From assembly GCA_937872175.1 (NCBI GenBank), contig CALMPI010000036.1, positions 1 to 64,000 on the forward strand: 64,000 nucleotides of DNA, in the 5' to 3' direction. The stretch's first letter is position 1, and each line of letters begins with the position of its first letter. The DNA comes from an uncultured Flavobacteriales bacterium (GTDB lineage Bacteria > Bacteroidota > Bacteroidia > Flavobacteriales_F > PHOS-HE28). The translations under genes and the position numbers were made by a program. The notes below the pieces were generated by a model, which worked only from the letters and a program-made list of their open reading frames with translations, was not told the origin of the DNA and did no database searches. Shown in pieces: positions 46,633-54,746 of this stretch.

Positions 46633-47648
46633 AGCTCGATGAGCCGCGCGTTGCGCACGCGGATGTCGAACTTCTCCCGGACGACCTCAAGGGAGGCATC
46701 GCCCATGCGGAGCAGCAGCGCGGCATCGTCCATCAGGCGGCGGAGGTGCAGCACGATGTCATCGGCGATGCTGTCACTGTCGCGCCCCTCCACCTCCAGC
46801 AGCCAGCCGTTGCGGTCGTGCTGCACGATCTCGGGCAGTGAGCTGATGCGCGAACCGATCACGGGCAGCTGGGCGCCCATGGCTTCCAGGATGGTGTTGT
46901 TGAAGGGGTCGGCGAAGGTGGTGCTGACGAACACGTCGGCGGTGCGCATCCGCTGGAGCAGCTCGTGGTGCGGCAGGCCGCGATGCAGGGTGATGCGCGC
47001 GTCCGCCGCGATGGTGCGCTCGGCCCACTGCCGGTCCGCATCCGTGGGGAACACACCCCAGTCGACCTCCAGGCTGCTGACGATGACCAGCCGCGCCTCC
47101 GGACGCCCCAGGCGCTGGAAGGCCTTCAGCAGCTCGATGCCGCCCTTGCGGTAGAATCCGTTCCCGGCAAAGAGGATGGTGAAGGTGCCGGGGTCCTTCT
47201 CACCACGGGTGTACTGCTCCACCGCCCGGTACACCACGTGCATCTTGGCGGGGTCGACCCCCGCGGCCACCAGCTTGTCGCGGTTCATGCGAAAGGTGTG
47301 CTCGCTGGTGTAGAACAGGGCCCGGCATTCATCCGAGGCCAGGCGCCGCAGCCCCCAGCGGAACAACGGATGATCCTCGCGCATGGGCTTGTAACGCGGC
47401 AGATAGCTCTCCACCTCGATCACCCACGGGTGGCGATTGGCCACGATGCAGTTGTAGGTGTGGAACAGGTCGCAGCGCTTCACCGGAAAGAAGTACCGCG
47501 TGTGCCAGAGGAAGGCGCTCACGATGCCCGTCATGTGCCACGGGATGTCCACCATCCGCGAGTAGCGGTAGCCCTCCGGCGGGTGGCTGAACACGTAGTG
47601 CTGCCAGTAGCGGGTCTTGTGCGAGATGCCGATGACGCGCGAGCCCAT
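46608..47648 (-). CDS. Glycosyltransferase family 4-type enzyme
   Basis: 346 residues. GT-B fold with 'FTILFAGNGFYRKGGIELLK' before the donor-binding half and the E-x7-E element 'DPFNNTILEAMGAQLPVIGS'. The N-terminal acceptor half contains a run of aromatics. It transfers a sugar from a nucleotide donor to a growing glycan; donor and acceptor are unknown. It starts 3 nt after the SDR gene stop (47652) and ends overlapping the SGNH gene by 25 bp on the opposite strand. Confidence 0.88.
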   Translation of the reverse strand: MGSRVIGISHKTRYWQHYVFSHPPEGYRYSRMVDIPWHMTGIVSAFLWHTRYFFPVKRCDLFHTYNCIVANRHPWVIEVESYLPRYKPMREDHPLFRWGLRRLASDECRALFYTSEHTFRMNRDKLVAAGVDPAKMHVVYRAVEQYTRGEKDPGTFTILFAGNGFYRKGGIELLKAFQRLGRPEARLVIVSSLEVDWGVFPTDADRQWAERTIAADARITLHRGLPHHELLQRMRTADVFVSTTFADPFNNTILEAMGAQLPVIGSRISSLPEIVQHDRNGWLLEVEGRDSDSIADDIVLHLRRLMDDAALLLRMGDASLEVVREKFDIRVRNARLIELYGKALGD

Positions 47649-47651
47649 GGG

Positions 47652-48623
47652 TCAGCGGGCCGTCACCGCCTCGTGGAGGAACCATGCGTGGAAGCGTGCC
47701 AGCCCTTCGGCCAGCGGCGTGCTCGGATGGAAGCCGAGGTCGCGCCCCGCCTTCGACACGTCGGCGAAGGTGCGCGGCACGTCGCCGGGCTGCTCGGGCC
47801 GCACCTCCACCACCGCCTTGCGCCCCACCTCCCGTTCGATGGCCGCGATGAGCTCCCGCAGCATCACCGTGCCGCTGTTGCCCAGGTTGTACACCTCGTA
47901 GCGCCCGCCCCGTTCGCGGTCCATCGCCGCGCGAACGCCGGCCACGATGTCGTCCACGTAGGTGTAGTCCCGTTGCGTGGTGCCATCGCCGAACTGCAGG
48001 ATGGTGTCCCCTGCGGCCACCTTGCGGAAGAACTGGTGGATGGCCAGGTCGGGCCGCTGGCGCGGACCATAGACCGTGAAGAAGCGCAGGACGGTGACCT
48101 GCATGCCGTGCAGGTCGGAGTGCACCCGTGCGAACTGCTCGGCGGCCAGCTTGGTGGCGGCGTACGGACTGATCGGCACCAGCCCATGCTCGCTCTCCTT
48201 CCACGGCACGTTCGGGTTCTCGCCGTACACGCTGCTGCTGCTGGCCAGGATGAAGTGGGGCACCTTCCGCCGGCGCGCCATCTCCAGCAGGGTGAGCGTG
48301 CCGGTGACGTTCACCCGGTGGTAGCCGATGGGGTCGGCGATGCTGGGCCGCACGCCGGCCTTGGCCGCGATGTGCACGATGAGGTCGATGCGGTCATCCC
48401 CCAGCAGGGTCTCCAGATCGGGCGTCAGCAGGTCCGCCTCCACCACCCGCAATTGCGGATGGCCCAGCGCCCCTGCGAGGTTCCGCTCCTTCACCGCCCG
48501 CGGATAGAAGGGGTCGAAGTTGTCCAGCACGGTGATGCGCCAGCCGCCCTCGGCGAGCAGCCGGTCCACGAGGTGGCTTCCGATGAAGCCCGCCCCGCCC
48601 GTGATGAGCACGTGCCTGTCCAT
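47652..48623 (-). CDS. NAD-dependent epimerase, UDP-glucuronate 4-epimerase type
   Basis: 323 residues from the ATG at 48621-48623; a TTG three codons upstream is possible. The Rossmann motif is intact ('TGGAGFIGSHL'); 'LDNFDPFYPRAVKERNL', 'SSSSVYGENP', 'YAATK' (YxxxK) and 'RFFTVYGPRQRPDLAIHQF' are typical of UDP-glucuronate 4-epimerases, which make UDP-galacturonate. Substrate assignment rests on these motifs only. It leads the glycosyltransferase at 46608 and is divergent from the gene at 48745. Confidence 0.9.
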   Translation of the reverse strand: MDRHVLITGGAGFIGSHLVDRLLAEGGWRITVLDNFDPFYPRAVKERNLAGALGHPQLRVVEADLLTPDLETLLGDDRIDLIVHIAAKAGVRPSIADPIGYHRVNVTGTLTLLEMARRRKVPHFILASSSSVYGENPNVPWKESEHGLVPISPYAATKLAAEQFARVHSDLHGMQVTVLRFFTVYGPRQRPDLAIHQFFRKVAAGDTILQFGDGTTQRDYTYVDDIVAGVRAAMDRERGGRYEVYNLGNSGTVMLRELIAAIEREVGRKAVVEVRPEQPGDVPRTFADVSKAGRDLGFHPSTPLAEGLARFHAWFLHEAVTAR

Positions 48624-48639
48624 GATGCGCAAAGGCCCG

Positions 48640-48647
48640 CAAAGCTA
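48640..48647 (-). promoter_or_regulatory. -7 box (TAGCTTTG)
   Basis: Consensus TAnnTTTG, 16 bp before the ATG at 48623. Confidence 0.5.
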
Positions 48648-48728
48648 ACCGGCCGGGGGGTTGCCTTCATGGATGGGCCCGCCTTGGCCCCGTGCCCCCT
48701 TCACAGGCCGCGCCCGCCCCCGCTCCGG

Positions 48729-48736
48729 TACCTTCG
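48729..48736 (+). promoter_or_regulatory. -7 box (TACCTTCG)
   Basis: Ends 8 nt before the ATG at 48745. Confidence 0.5.
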
Positions 48737-48744
48737 CCCCGGCC

Positions 48745-50016
48745 ATGCCCCGCCCGCTCCTCATCGTATCCCACACCTTCCCGCCCTACCGCGGCATTGG
48801 TGGGAGGCGCTGGATGAAGTTCGCCAAGGCCCTGGCCCGGCGCGGGCATGCCGTGCACGTGATCCACAGCGCCGGGGCGGAGGAACTGAAGGGGTCGCCC
48901 TGGACCGATGACCTGGCGACGCCCGGCATCACCTGCCACCCACTGCCCCAGCGCTATCCCACCGTGCTCTTCAAGCGGCCGCTCACCAGCGCGGTGGACA
49001 AGGTGATGTACCGCGTGTGGGGCCTTGTGCTGCCGCTGCTCGTCAAAGGCAACTGGTTCGACAAGACCGTGTTCTGGAAGCGCCCCTTCCTGGACAAAGC
49101 CTGCGCGCTCATCGACCGGCATGGCATCCGCGACGTGCTGATCACCGGCGCCCCCTTCCGGCTCCTGTACTTCGGGGTGCTGCTGAAGCAGCGCCGGCCC
49201 ATCCATCTGGTGTGCGACCTGCGCGACACCTGGACCTGGCAGGACGGCTACGGCGGCGCCCTGCTCAGCCCGGAGCGAAAGGCCTACGAGCGCCGCCTGG
49301 AGGAAGCGGTCATGGCGGGCAGCGACCGCATCACCACCCCGCACCCGGCCGTGGTGGAGCACCTCACGCGCACCTATCCGCAGCACGCCACCAAGGTGCG
49401 GCTCCTGGGCCATGCGATCGACCCCGACGAACTGGGACCGCCGCGGCCCGAGCCCTCGCCCGCACTGCGGCGCCTGATCTACGCGGGCAGCATGTACGGC
49501 GCGCAGGAGGCCGACCGCTACTTCGACCAGGTGATCGCCGCCTTCGCGCACCTGCGCGATACTGCACCAAAGACCTTCGCCGATGCCTCGCTCGACCTCT
49601 ACATCACCGGGCATGGCACCGAGAACCACCGCCGCCTCGTGGAGGCCAGGGGGCTCCAGCAGCACATCCGCTTCCACGCCCCGCTGCCGGCCAAGGCCAT
49701 CTTTCCCCGCATCGCTGCGGCCGACGCCGTGCTGCTCTTCATCCCCAGCATGAACCGCGACGTGCTGGGCACCAAGTTCACCGAGGTGTTCCACCTGCGG
49801 CGGCCCGTGATCCACGTGGGCGATGTGGGGCTGGTGAGCCGCCACGTCGAAGAGAACCGGCTGGGCGTTTCGCTCCGCGTGGATCAGCTGGCGCACGAGC
49901 TGCCCCGCCTGATGACCGGCGAGCGCATGGTGACCGTGGACACGACCTACGACCTGAGCACACACCTGCTGGACCACATCGCCGCAGGCATCGAGCGCGA
50001 CCTGCTGGCGCCCTGA
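48745..50016 (+). CDS. Glycosyltransferase-like protein (GT4 type)
   Basis: 423 residues from the ATG that follows the promoter box. The N-terminus 'LLIVSHTFPPYRGIGGRRWM' is the GT-B opening with the glycine loop. The central part ('RLIYAGSMYGAQEADRYFDQ') and 'AADAVLLFIPSMNRDVLGTK' with 'FTEVFHLRRPVIHVGD' fit a GT4-like donor half. Sugar specificity is unknown. It is a single gene on the plus strand, convergent with the deacetylase-like gene. Confidence 0.85.
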   Translation: MPRPLLIVSHTFPPYRGIGGRRWMKFAKALARRGHAVHVIHSAGAEELKGSPWTDDLATPGITCHPLPQRYPTVLFKRPLTSAVDKVMYRVWGLVLPLLVKGNWFDKTVFWKRPFLDKACALIDRHGIRDVLITGAPFRLLYFGVLLKQRRPIHLVCDLRDTWTWQDGYGGALLSPERKAYERRLEEAVMAGSDRITTPHPAVVEHLTRTYPQHATKVRLLGHAIDPDELGPPRPEPSPALRRLIYAGSMYGAQEADRYFDQVIAAFAHLRDTAPKTFADASLDLYITGHGTENHRRLVEARGLQQHIRFHAPLPAKAIFPRIAAADAVLLFIPSMNRDVLGTKFTEVFHLRRPVIHVGDVGLVSRHVEENRLGVSLRVDQLAHELPRLMTGERMVTVDTTYDLSTHLLDHIAAGIERDLLAP

Positions 50017-51063
50017 TCAGGCGGCCGCACCGGATCGGCGTGGCACCAAGGCCTCTATGTCGGAGCTCAGCCGGTACCGCGCCGCGCACCGGTCCAGCAA
50101 CCGCTCCAGCATGTGCAGGTTGTGCCGCGTGATCATCTTGGGATGGCTGATGAACTGCACGAACGGCGTGCGGTCGATCAACCGGGCATACGCCCGATAG
50201 CGCATCACGGTGAGCAGCTCGATGGACACCATCTCGCGGTCCACGGTGCCCATGCTGCCATCGGGCCCGGGCACGTCCACGAAGGCCACGCCCTGACCAT
50301 CGCCGATCTGCCGTCCGTAGGGGATTCGCCAGAGCACCTTGTCCACCAGTGCGCCCACCAGTCCCCGCGGACGCGACGGGATGCTGGTGATCACCACCTC
50401 GGTGAACGGACCGTCCGGATCGGGGCGTATCACATCGGTGGAGAAGCGGTACACCGGACCCGGCAGCGGCGCAGTGAAGTCGTAGTCCACAGCATTGCTG
50501 TGGCGCCGCATGCCCGCCAGCACGCTCATGTCGCGTTCAATGCCGCAACGCAGGAAATGCGGCCGAAAATCGGAGAACGGCTGGATGCACCAGCCACCCG
50601 CCCGGTAGGCGCACACGCGGTAGGCGGGCGCCACCGGGGCCAGGATGCGCCGGAGCAGGTCCACCGAACCATCGAACACGGCCACGCGTGAGGGCTCGTC
50701 CAGCGCCGACAACCGATAGCGCCCCAACTCCTGCAGGTCCCACTCGTGGTGCGCCTCATCGTAGCGTGCGTCGTACCAATGCGGATGGATGTGCGGATAC
50801 ACATGATGCCCCCGCTCCACCAGCTCACGCAGCTGCCGCGCGATGCGGTCCAGGTCGGCCCGGCACCGCACGTTGGTGACCGACCGCCGCTCCAGCTCCA
50901 GCAGGAAGGTGGTGTCCACGAAGAAGGTCATCGCAAGGCGGTGCCGCTCCAGGATCGGCAGCACGCGGTCCACCGGACGGATCATGCACCGCTCCACCGT
51001 GCCGCTGCGGCGGCCCAGGAACAGCTCGTGGTCGAAGGTGAAAAGGAGGTGCCGGTGCTCCAT
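50017..51063 (-). CDS. Polysaccharide deacetylase-like protein
   Basis: 348 residues from the ATG at 51061-51063, nine nt after a TACTTTGC box; an upstream start would overlap the divergent promoter. 'HLLFTFDHELFLGRR' is the NodB motif 1 (TFDD/TFDH), and 'VERGHHVYPHIHPHWYD' gives the HxxxH metal motif. 'PILERHRLAMTFFVDTTF' is the following barrel element. Family enzymes remove N- or O-acetyl groups from polysaccharide; the C-terminal half is unassigned. Divergent from the toroid gene, with overlapping promoters. Confidence 0.85.
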   Translation of the reverse strand: MEHRHLLFTFDHELFLGRRSGTVERCMIRPVDRVLPILERHRLAMTFFVDTTFLLELERRSVTNVRCRADLDRIARQLRELVERGHHVYPHIHPHWYDARYDEAHHEWDLQELGRYRLSALDEPSRVAVFDGSVDLLRRILAPVAPAYRVCAYRAGGWCIQPFSDFRPHFLRCGIERDMSVLAGMRRHSNAVDYDFTAPLPGPVYRFSTDVIRPDPDGPFTEVVITSIPSRPRGLVGALVDKVLWRIPYGRQIGDGQGVAFVDVPGPDGSMGTVDREMVSIELLTVMRYRAYARLIDRTPFVQFISHPKMITRHNLHMLERLLDRCAARYRLSSDIEALVPRRSGAAA

Positions 51064-51072
51064 GCCGCCGCG

Positions 51073-51080
51073 GCAAAGTA
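51073..51080 (-). promoter_or_regulatory. -7 box (TACTTTGC)
   Basis: 9 nt before the ATG at 51063; back-to-back with the plus-strand box at 51100. Confidence 0.45.
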
Positions 51081-51099
51081 ACGCTGCGCGACCCGCGCC

Positions 51100-51107
51100 T
51101 ACTTTTA
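51100..51107 (+). promoter_or_regulatory. Possible -7 box (TACTTTTA)
   Basis: 5 nt before the ATG at 51113; last base differs from TAnnTTTG. Confidence 0.4.
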
Positions 51108-51112
51108 CCGCC

Positions 51113-52366
51113 ATGGACCTGGTCGGCAAGCTGCGTTTCCACTACGACATGAAGGTGCGTCCGCGCATCAACCCCGACCTGCGGCGGCTGAACGCCCTGG
51201 CGCAACGTCCGCTGCCTTTCGAGGCGACGGACGCACGCACCCACCTGCAGCTGGGGTTCCAGTGGATGTGGGATGCCCATCTGGCCGTGGACCGCCAGGG
51301 GCTGCCCACCAAGTTCTCCATCGGCCCGCAATACGGTGTGGGCGTGCCCTATCCGGAGACCACCGGCTACACGCTGAACACCTTCCTCGCCGCGCTCCCG
51401 CGGGCGAAGGAACTGGGGTTGGACGAAGAGCGGCTGCACGCGCTGATCGGGAACTGCGCGCGCTTCCTGCTCGGAGAGCAGCTGCCCAACGGTGCCTTCA
51501 CCGGCGGCCACCGGAAGCTGCGCAACTACGGCCGGCCAAGCATCTTCAACACGGGTCAGATCCTCCTGGGCCTGAGCGCCGTGCTGGAACATTGCGCCAC
51601 GCACACACCGCCTGCAGCCTGGCAGCTGGACGTGGAACGCCTGCGCGCTGCCGTGAACGGAGCCGGGGACTTCCTGGCCGACCAGGTGACCCCGGCCGGA
51701 CCGTACGACCCGGCGCACAGCTTCCGCAACAAGGTGCGCACCTACTACAGCCGAGCGACCTACGGCCTCCTGCGCGCCGGACAGGTCACCGGCAATGGGC
51801 GCATGCTCGCCGCCGCACGCCGTCACTTCGACTGGGTGGCCGACCAACAGCGCCCCGACGGATGGATCGATCACTGGGGTTTCGATGAGGAGCTCGCCGT
51901 GCTGCACACCATCGCCTACACGCTGCGGGGACTCGTGGAGGCCGGCCACGGCCTGGGCGACGCCCGTTACTTCGCCACGGTGCGCCGTGCGCTGGACCGG
52001 CTGGCGGCCTTCGACCGGGCGCGCTTCGGCCATCCGGACCTCATCCCCTCCCATTACCGCGCGGATGGCAGCTTCCTGAACGAGCTCTGCATCACCGGCA
52101 TGAGCCAGCTGAGCCTGGCCATCCTGAAGCTGCCCGAGGAGCACCGCGGCGAGGCGCACACCGCCTGGGCGGGCCGGATGATCCAGGCCACCAAGCACTT
52201 CCAGCTCCGCGGGTTCAAGGAACCCCTGATGAACGGCGTGATGCCTGCATCCTATCCCTTGCGTGGTGCCTATCAGCCGGGTGACCTCATCGAATGGGGA
52301 ACCAAGTTCTTCATGGACACCATGCTTGTGGAGCTGGGCGTTCCACCCCGCGCGATCACCGGCTGA
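51113..52366 (+). CDS. Alpha/alpha-toroid protein of unknown function in the glycan cluster
   Basis: 417 residues, no signal peptide. The sequence is a succession of helical hairpins with small-residue turns: 'HLQLGFQWMWDAHLAVDRQG', 'GNCARFLLGEQLPNGAF', 'SRATYGLLRAGQVTGNG', 'RRHFDWVADQQRPDGWIDHW', 'VLHTIAYTLRGLVEAGHGLG'. This layout is typical of (alpha/alpha) toroid enzymes such as unsaturated glucuronyl hydrolases, lyases and prenyltransferases. No catalytic residues can be assigned. It sits opposite a deacetylase-like gene, so a cytoplasmic glycan-related role is likely but unproven. Confidence 0.75.
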   Translation: MDLVGKLRFHYDMKVRPRINPDLRRLNALAQRPLPFEATDARTHLQLGFQWMWDAHLAVDRQGLPTKFSIGPQYGVGVPYPETTGYTLNTFLAALPRAKELGLDEERLHALIGNCARFLLGEQLPNGAFTGGHRKLRNYGRPSIFNTGQILLGLSAVLEHCATHTPPAAWQLDVERLRAAVNGAGDFLADQVTPAGPYDPAHSFRNKVRTYYSRATYGLLRAGQVTGNGRMLAAARRHFDWVADQQRPDGWIDHWGFDEELAVLHTIAYTLRGLVEAGHGLGDARYFATVRRALDRLAAFDRARFGHPDLIPSHYRADGSFLNELCITGMSQLSLAILKLPEEHRGEAHTAWAGRMIQATKHFQLRGFKEPLMNGVMPASYPLRGAYQPGDLIEWGTKFFMDTMLVELGVPPRAITG

Positions 52367-53494
52367 TCACCGACGTGCTCCGCTCACCAGCTCGGCGAAG
52401 AGCGCCTCGAAGCGCCTCACCACCACGGGCCAGCTGAAGAGCTCGTTCACACGGGCAAAGCTGTACTCGCCCATCCTGGCCCGCACTTCCGCGGTGCGTC
52501 CGGCGAACGCCACCACCGCCTGGGAGAGGGCCTCGGCGTCACCGGGGGGAAGCAGGTAGCCATTGTGCGGGTTCACCAGTTCGCCGCTGGCACCCACATC
52601 GCTCACGATGATCGGCTTCGCGCGGGCCATGGCCTCCAGCACCACCGTGGGCATGCCCTCGAACCGTGTGGGCAGGATCAGCGCGGCACAATCGGCGTAC
52701 AGCGTGTTCAGCTGCGCATCGTCCACGCGGCCGAACAGCGCAACGTTCGGCGGCAGATCGCGCTTCAGGTCCTCCAGCAGCGGCCCATCACCGGCCAGTT
52801 GGAAGCGGACCAGGTCGGTGCGCCCGTCGGCCACCAGCCGCCGCGCCACGGCAAGCAGCACATCCAGCCCCTTGTTGAACGCGAAGCGGCCCACGAACAA
52901 CAGTGGCAACGGCCCGGCATTGATGCTTGACCCTTGTCCCTTGTCCCTTGGTACTTGTGGGACCTCCGTCGCGTTCGGGATCACCACCACACGACAGTCG
53001 CTGCCCTTGGCAAGTCCCTGCAAGATGCCGGTGAGCTTACCACCCAGGCTGATCACCACCGCGCTGTTCCGCACCATGTAGCGCAGTCCCGCACGGAACG
53101 GCCAGCCCAGCAGGCGCTCCTTGCGCGTGAGCATCTGGAACATCTCCAGCCCGTGCGGGTGGATGATCAGCCTATCGCTGAAGCGGTCGATGCCCTTCCA
53201 CACACAGAAACCCTGCGACAGGATCACATCCGGCTTGATGCGTTCCAGCTCCTTCCCCACCCGGTCACTGTAGCGCCAGAGCTCGCGGATGTACAGCTTG
53301 TGCGTATCGATATCGGGTATGTGCACCTCCTCGATGCCCAGCGCTGGATCGAAGATGCCGACCGCATGCGGATGCAGCACGGTGAGCTTCACGTGGCCGC
53401 CACGGGCCAGGTGCTCCGCCAGCAGCCGCGAATGCCGTTGCATGCCGCCCATGGCCTGGGGGAAGACACCGTCGGTGCAGAGGGCTACACGCAT
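52367..53494 (-). CDS. Glycosyltransferase family 4 enzyme
   Basis: 375 residues: 'DGVFPQAMGGMQRHSRLLAE' opens the acceptor half, 'LFVGRFAFNKGLDVLL' begins the donor half, and 'RFEGMPTVVLEAMARAKPII' is the E-x7-E element with 'SDVGASGELV'. Around residues 180-190 the linker reads 'PRDKGQGSSINA', encoded by a 7-bp-period tract (AAGGGAC units, see repeat entry) that looks like an inserted low-complexity element which kept the frame. Transfers an unknown sugar. Downstream of an SDR gene on the same strand. Confidence 0.9.
   Translation of the reverse strand: MRVALCTDGVFPQAMGGMQRHSRLLAEHLARGGHVKLTVLHPHAVGIFDPALGIEEVHIPDIDTHKLYIRELWRYSDRVGKELERIKPDVILSQGFCVWKGIDRFSDRLIIHPHGLEMFQMLTRKERLLGWPFRAGLRYMVRNSAVVISLGGKLTGILQGLAKGSDCRVVVIPNATEVPQVPRDKGQGSSINAGPLPLLFVGRFAFNKGLDVLLAVARRLVADGRTDLVRFQLAGDGPLLEDLKRDLPPNVALFGRVDDAQLNTLYADCAALILPTRFEGMPTVVLEAMARAKPIIVSDVGASGELVNPHNGYLLPPGDAEALSQAVVAFAGRTAEVRARMGEYSFARVNELFSWPVVVRRFEALFAELVSGARR
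52927..52957 (-). repeat. AAGGGAC low-complexity tract inside a glycosyltransferase gene
   Basis: On the minus strand CAAGTACC is followed by AAGGGAC, AAGGGAC, AAGGGTC and AAGC. Seven-bp units, in frame within the gene. Confidence 0.65.
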
Positions 53495-53521
53495 GGCGAT
53501 CGGTCGATCAGATGGTCGGAC

Positions 53522-53558
53522 GATCGGATAATGAGGAGATCCGTCGGCGCATCCGATC
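53522..53558. repeat. Inverted repeat in a GATC-dense spacer
   Basis: GATCGGAT (53522-53529) and ATCCGATC (53551-53558) form an 8-bp stem with a 21-nt loop, just past the stop at 53570. The surrounding ~95 bp hold eight GATC sites. Could terminate or attenuate between the SDR and glycosyltransferase genes. Confidence 0.5.
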
Positions 53559-53569
53559 CTCTGATCATT

Positions 53570-54544
53570 TCATTCTCCGATCACCTGATCGACATCCTCA
53601 CGCAAGAGTGTCGCCACCCCCTCATCGATCCCCCACTTCGGCTCCCAGCCGGTGGCCTGCTTCAGCTTGCGCACATCCGCCAGCAGGTGCATGCGCTCCA
53701 CCTTGCGCACCCGGGCGGGATCCACCTCGATGGTGAGCTTCTCGCCGAGCTGGCGCTCGAAGGCCTCCACGATCTCGCGCACGCTGTACTCGATGCCGCG
53801 TCCGATGTTGAAGGTGTCGTAGCCCTCGATCCCGGCGTTGAGCAGGGCGCTCATGGCGCGGCCCATGTCCTCGGTGTGGATGTAGTCGCGCTTGGGATCC
53901 AGGTTGCCGAGCTTCAGCTTGCGGGCTCCGTCCAGGATCTGCCGCTGGATGGTGGGGAACAGATGCGGGTTGGTCTCGTTCGGACCGAAGGCGTTGAAGA
54001 AGCGGCCCACGAGGGTGGGGATCCGCGTCCGAAGGTGGAACTCGCTGGCGAGCTTCTCGGTGGCCAGCTTGGTGGTGCCGTAGATGTCCATCGGCCCGAG
54101 CTCATGATCCTCGGCCATGGCACCGTCGGCGATGGGGTACACCGCGGCCGTGCTGGCCACGAACACCTGCTCCACACTGCCCTTGGTCTGCGCGGCGTCC
54201 AACACGCTGATGGTGCCGTTGATGTTGATGTCGGCGGCCTCAGCGGGGTGCTCGTTGCAGTACGGGATGAAGTGCACGGCGGCCAGGTGCAGCACCCAGT
54301 TGGGGCGCGTGGCGTCGAACACGGCCTGCGTGGCCTTGCGGTCGCGGATGTCGGCCTTGAAGAAGCGGTCATCGGGAACGCCGGCGAGGTGGCGCCTTCC
54401 GAAGCTCAGGTCATCCTGCACGAAGACCTCGTGGCCCAGCTCCTGCAGGTGCTTGCTGAGCGCCGAGCCGATGAAGCCCGCGCCGCCGGTGATCAGGACC
54501 TTTCTTGTGCCCGCCGAAGCGGTTGCGAAGGCAGGGTTCGCCAT
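53570..54544 (-). CDS. NAD-dependent SDR epimerase/dehydratase
   Basis: 324 residues from the ATG at 54542-54544, 7 nt after a TACTTTCG box. Rossmann motif 'TGGAGFIGSAL', 'ADIRDRKATQAVF', 'VLHLAAVHFIPYC', 'ASTAAVYP', 'YGTTK' (YxxxK) and 'RFFNAFGPNETNPHLFP' identify an extended SDR acting on a nucleotide sugar; the exact reaction cannot be read. Its product probably supplies the glycosyltransferases around it. Confidence 0.88.
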   Translation of the reverse strand: MANPAFATASAGTRKVLITGGAGFIGSALSKHLQELGHEVFVQDDLSFGRRHLAGVPDDRFFKADIRDRKATQAVFDATRPNWVLHLAAVHFIPYCNEHPAEAADININGTISVLDAAQTKGSVEQVFVASTAAVYPIADGAMAEDHELGPMDIYGTTKLATEKLASEFHLRTRIPTLVGRFFNAFGPNETNPHLFPTIQRQILDGARKLKLGNLDPKRDYIHTEDMGRAMSALLNAGIEGYDTFNIGRGIEYSVREIVEAFERQLGEKLTIEVDPARVRKVERMHLLADVRKLKQATGWEPKWGIDEGVATLLREDVDQVIGE

Positions 54545-54551
54545 GGGACCG

Positions 54552-54559
54552 CGAAAGTA
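54552..54559 (-). promoter_or_regulatory. -7 box (TACTTTCG)
   Basis: Ends 7 nt before the ATG at 54544. Confidence 0.5.
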
Positions 54560-54630
54560 GGGGGAAGACCACAGAGGGTTGGATGGCACGTTGGGGCGCT
54601 CATGCAGGTCCATCGGACCGATGCACATTC

Positions 54631-54742
54631 AACCACAGATGAACGCAGATGGACACGGATAACGCCCGTTGCAGAACGGCTCAACATCAGCACGCGACGT
54701 GGCAGTGATCACATCTGTGTCCATCCGTGTCTATTCGTGGTT
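54631..54742. repeat. Inverted pair of dispersed AACCACAGATG-type repeats
   Basis: Left arm 54631-54660 starts AACCACAGATG and ends GGACACGGAT. The right arm (54713-54742) is its imperfect inverse, about 52 bp apart. The left arm also matches the element at 33426. Lies in the 200-bp spacer between the SDR and glycosyltransferase genes. Confidence 0.7.
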
Positions 54743-54746
54743 CAGA

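Noticed and set aside
43971..46841. Second very long plus-strand frame overlapping paralogue 3, MBOAT and SGNH genes
   Set aside because: Translation is Arg/Pro/Gly-rich and runs across several true gene boundaries; the other frame gives recognisable MBOAT and SGNH motifs.
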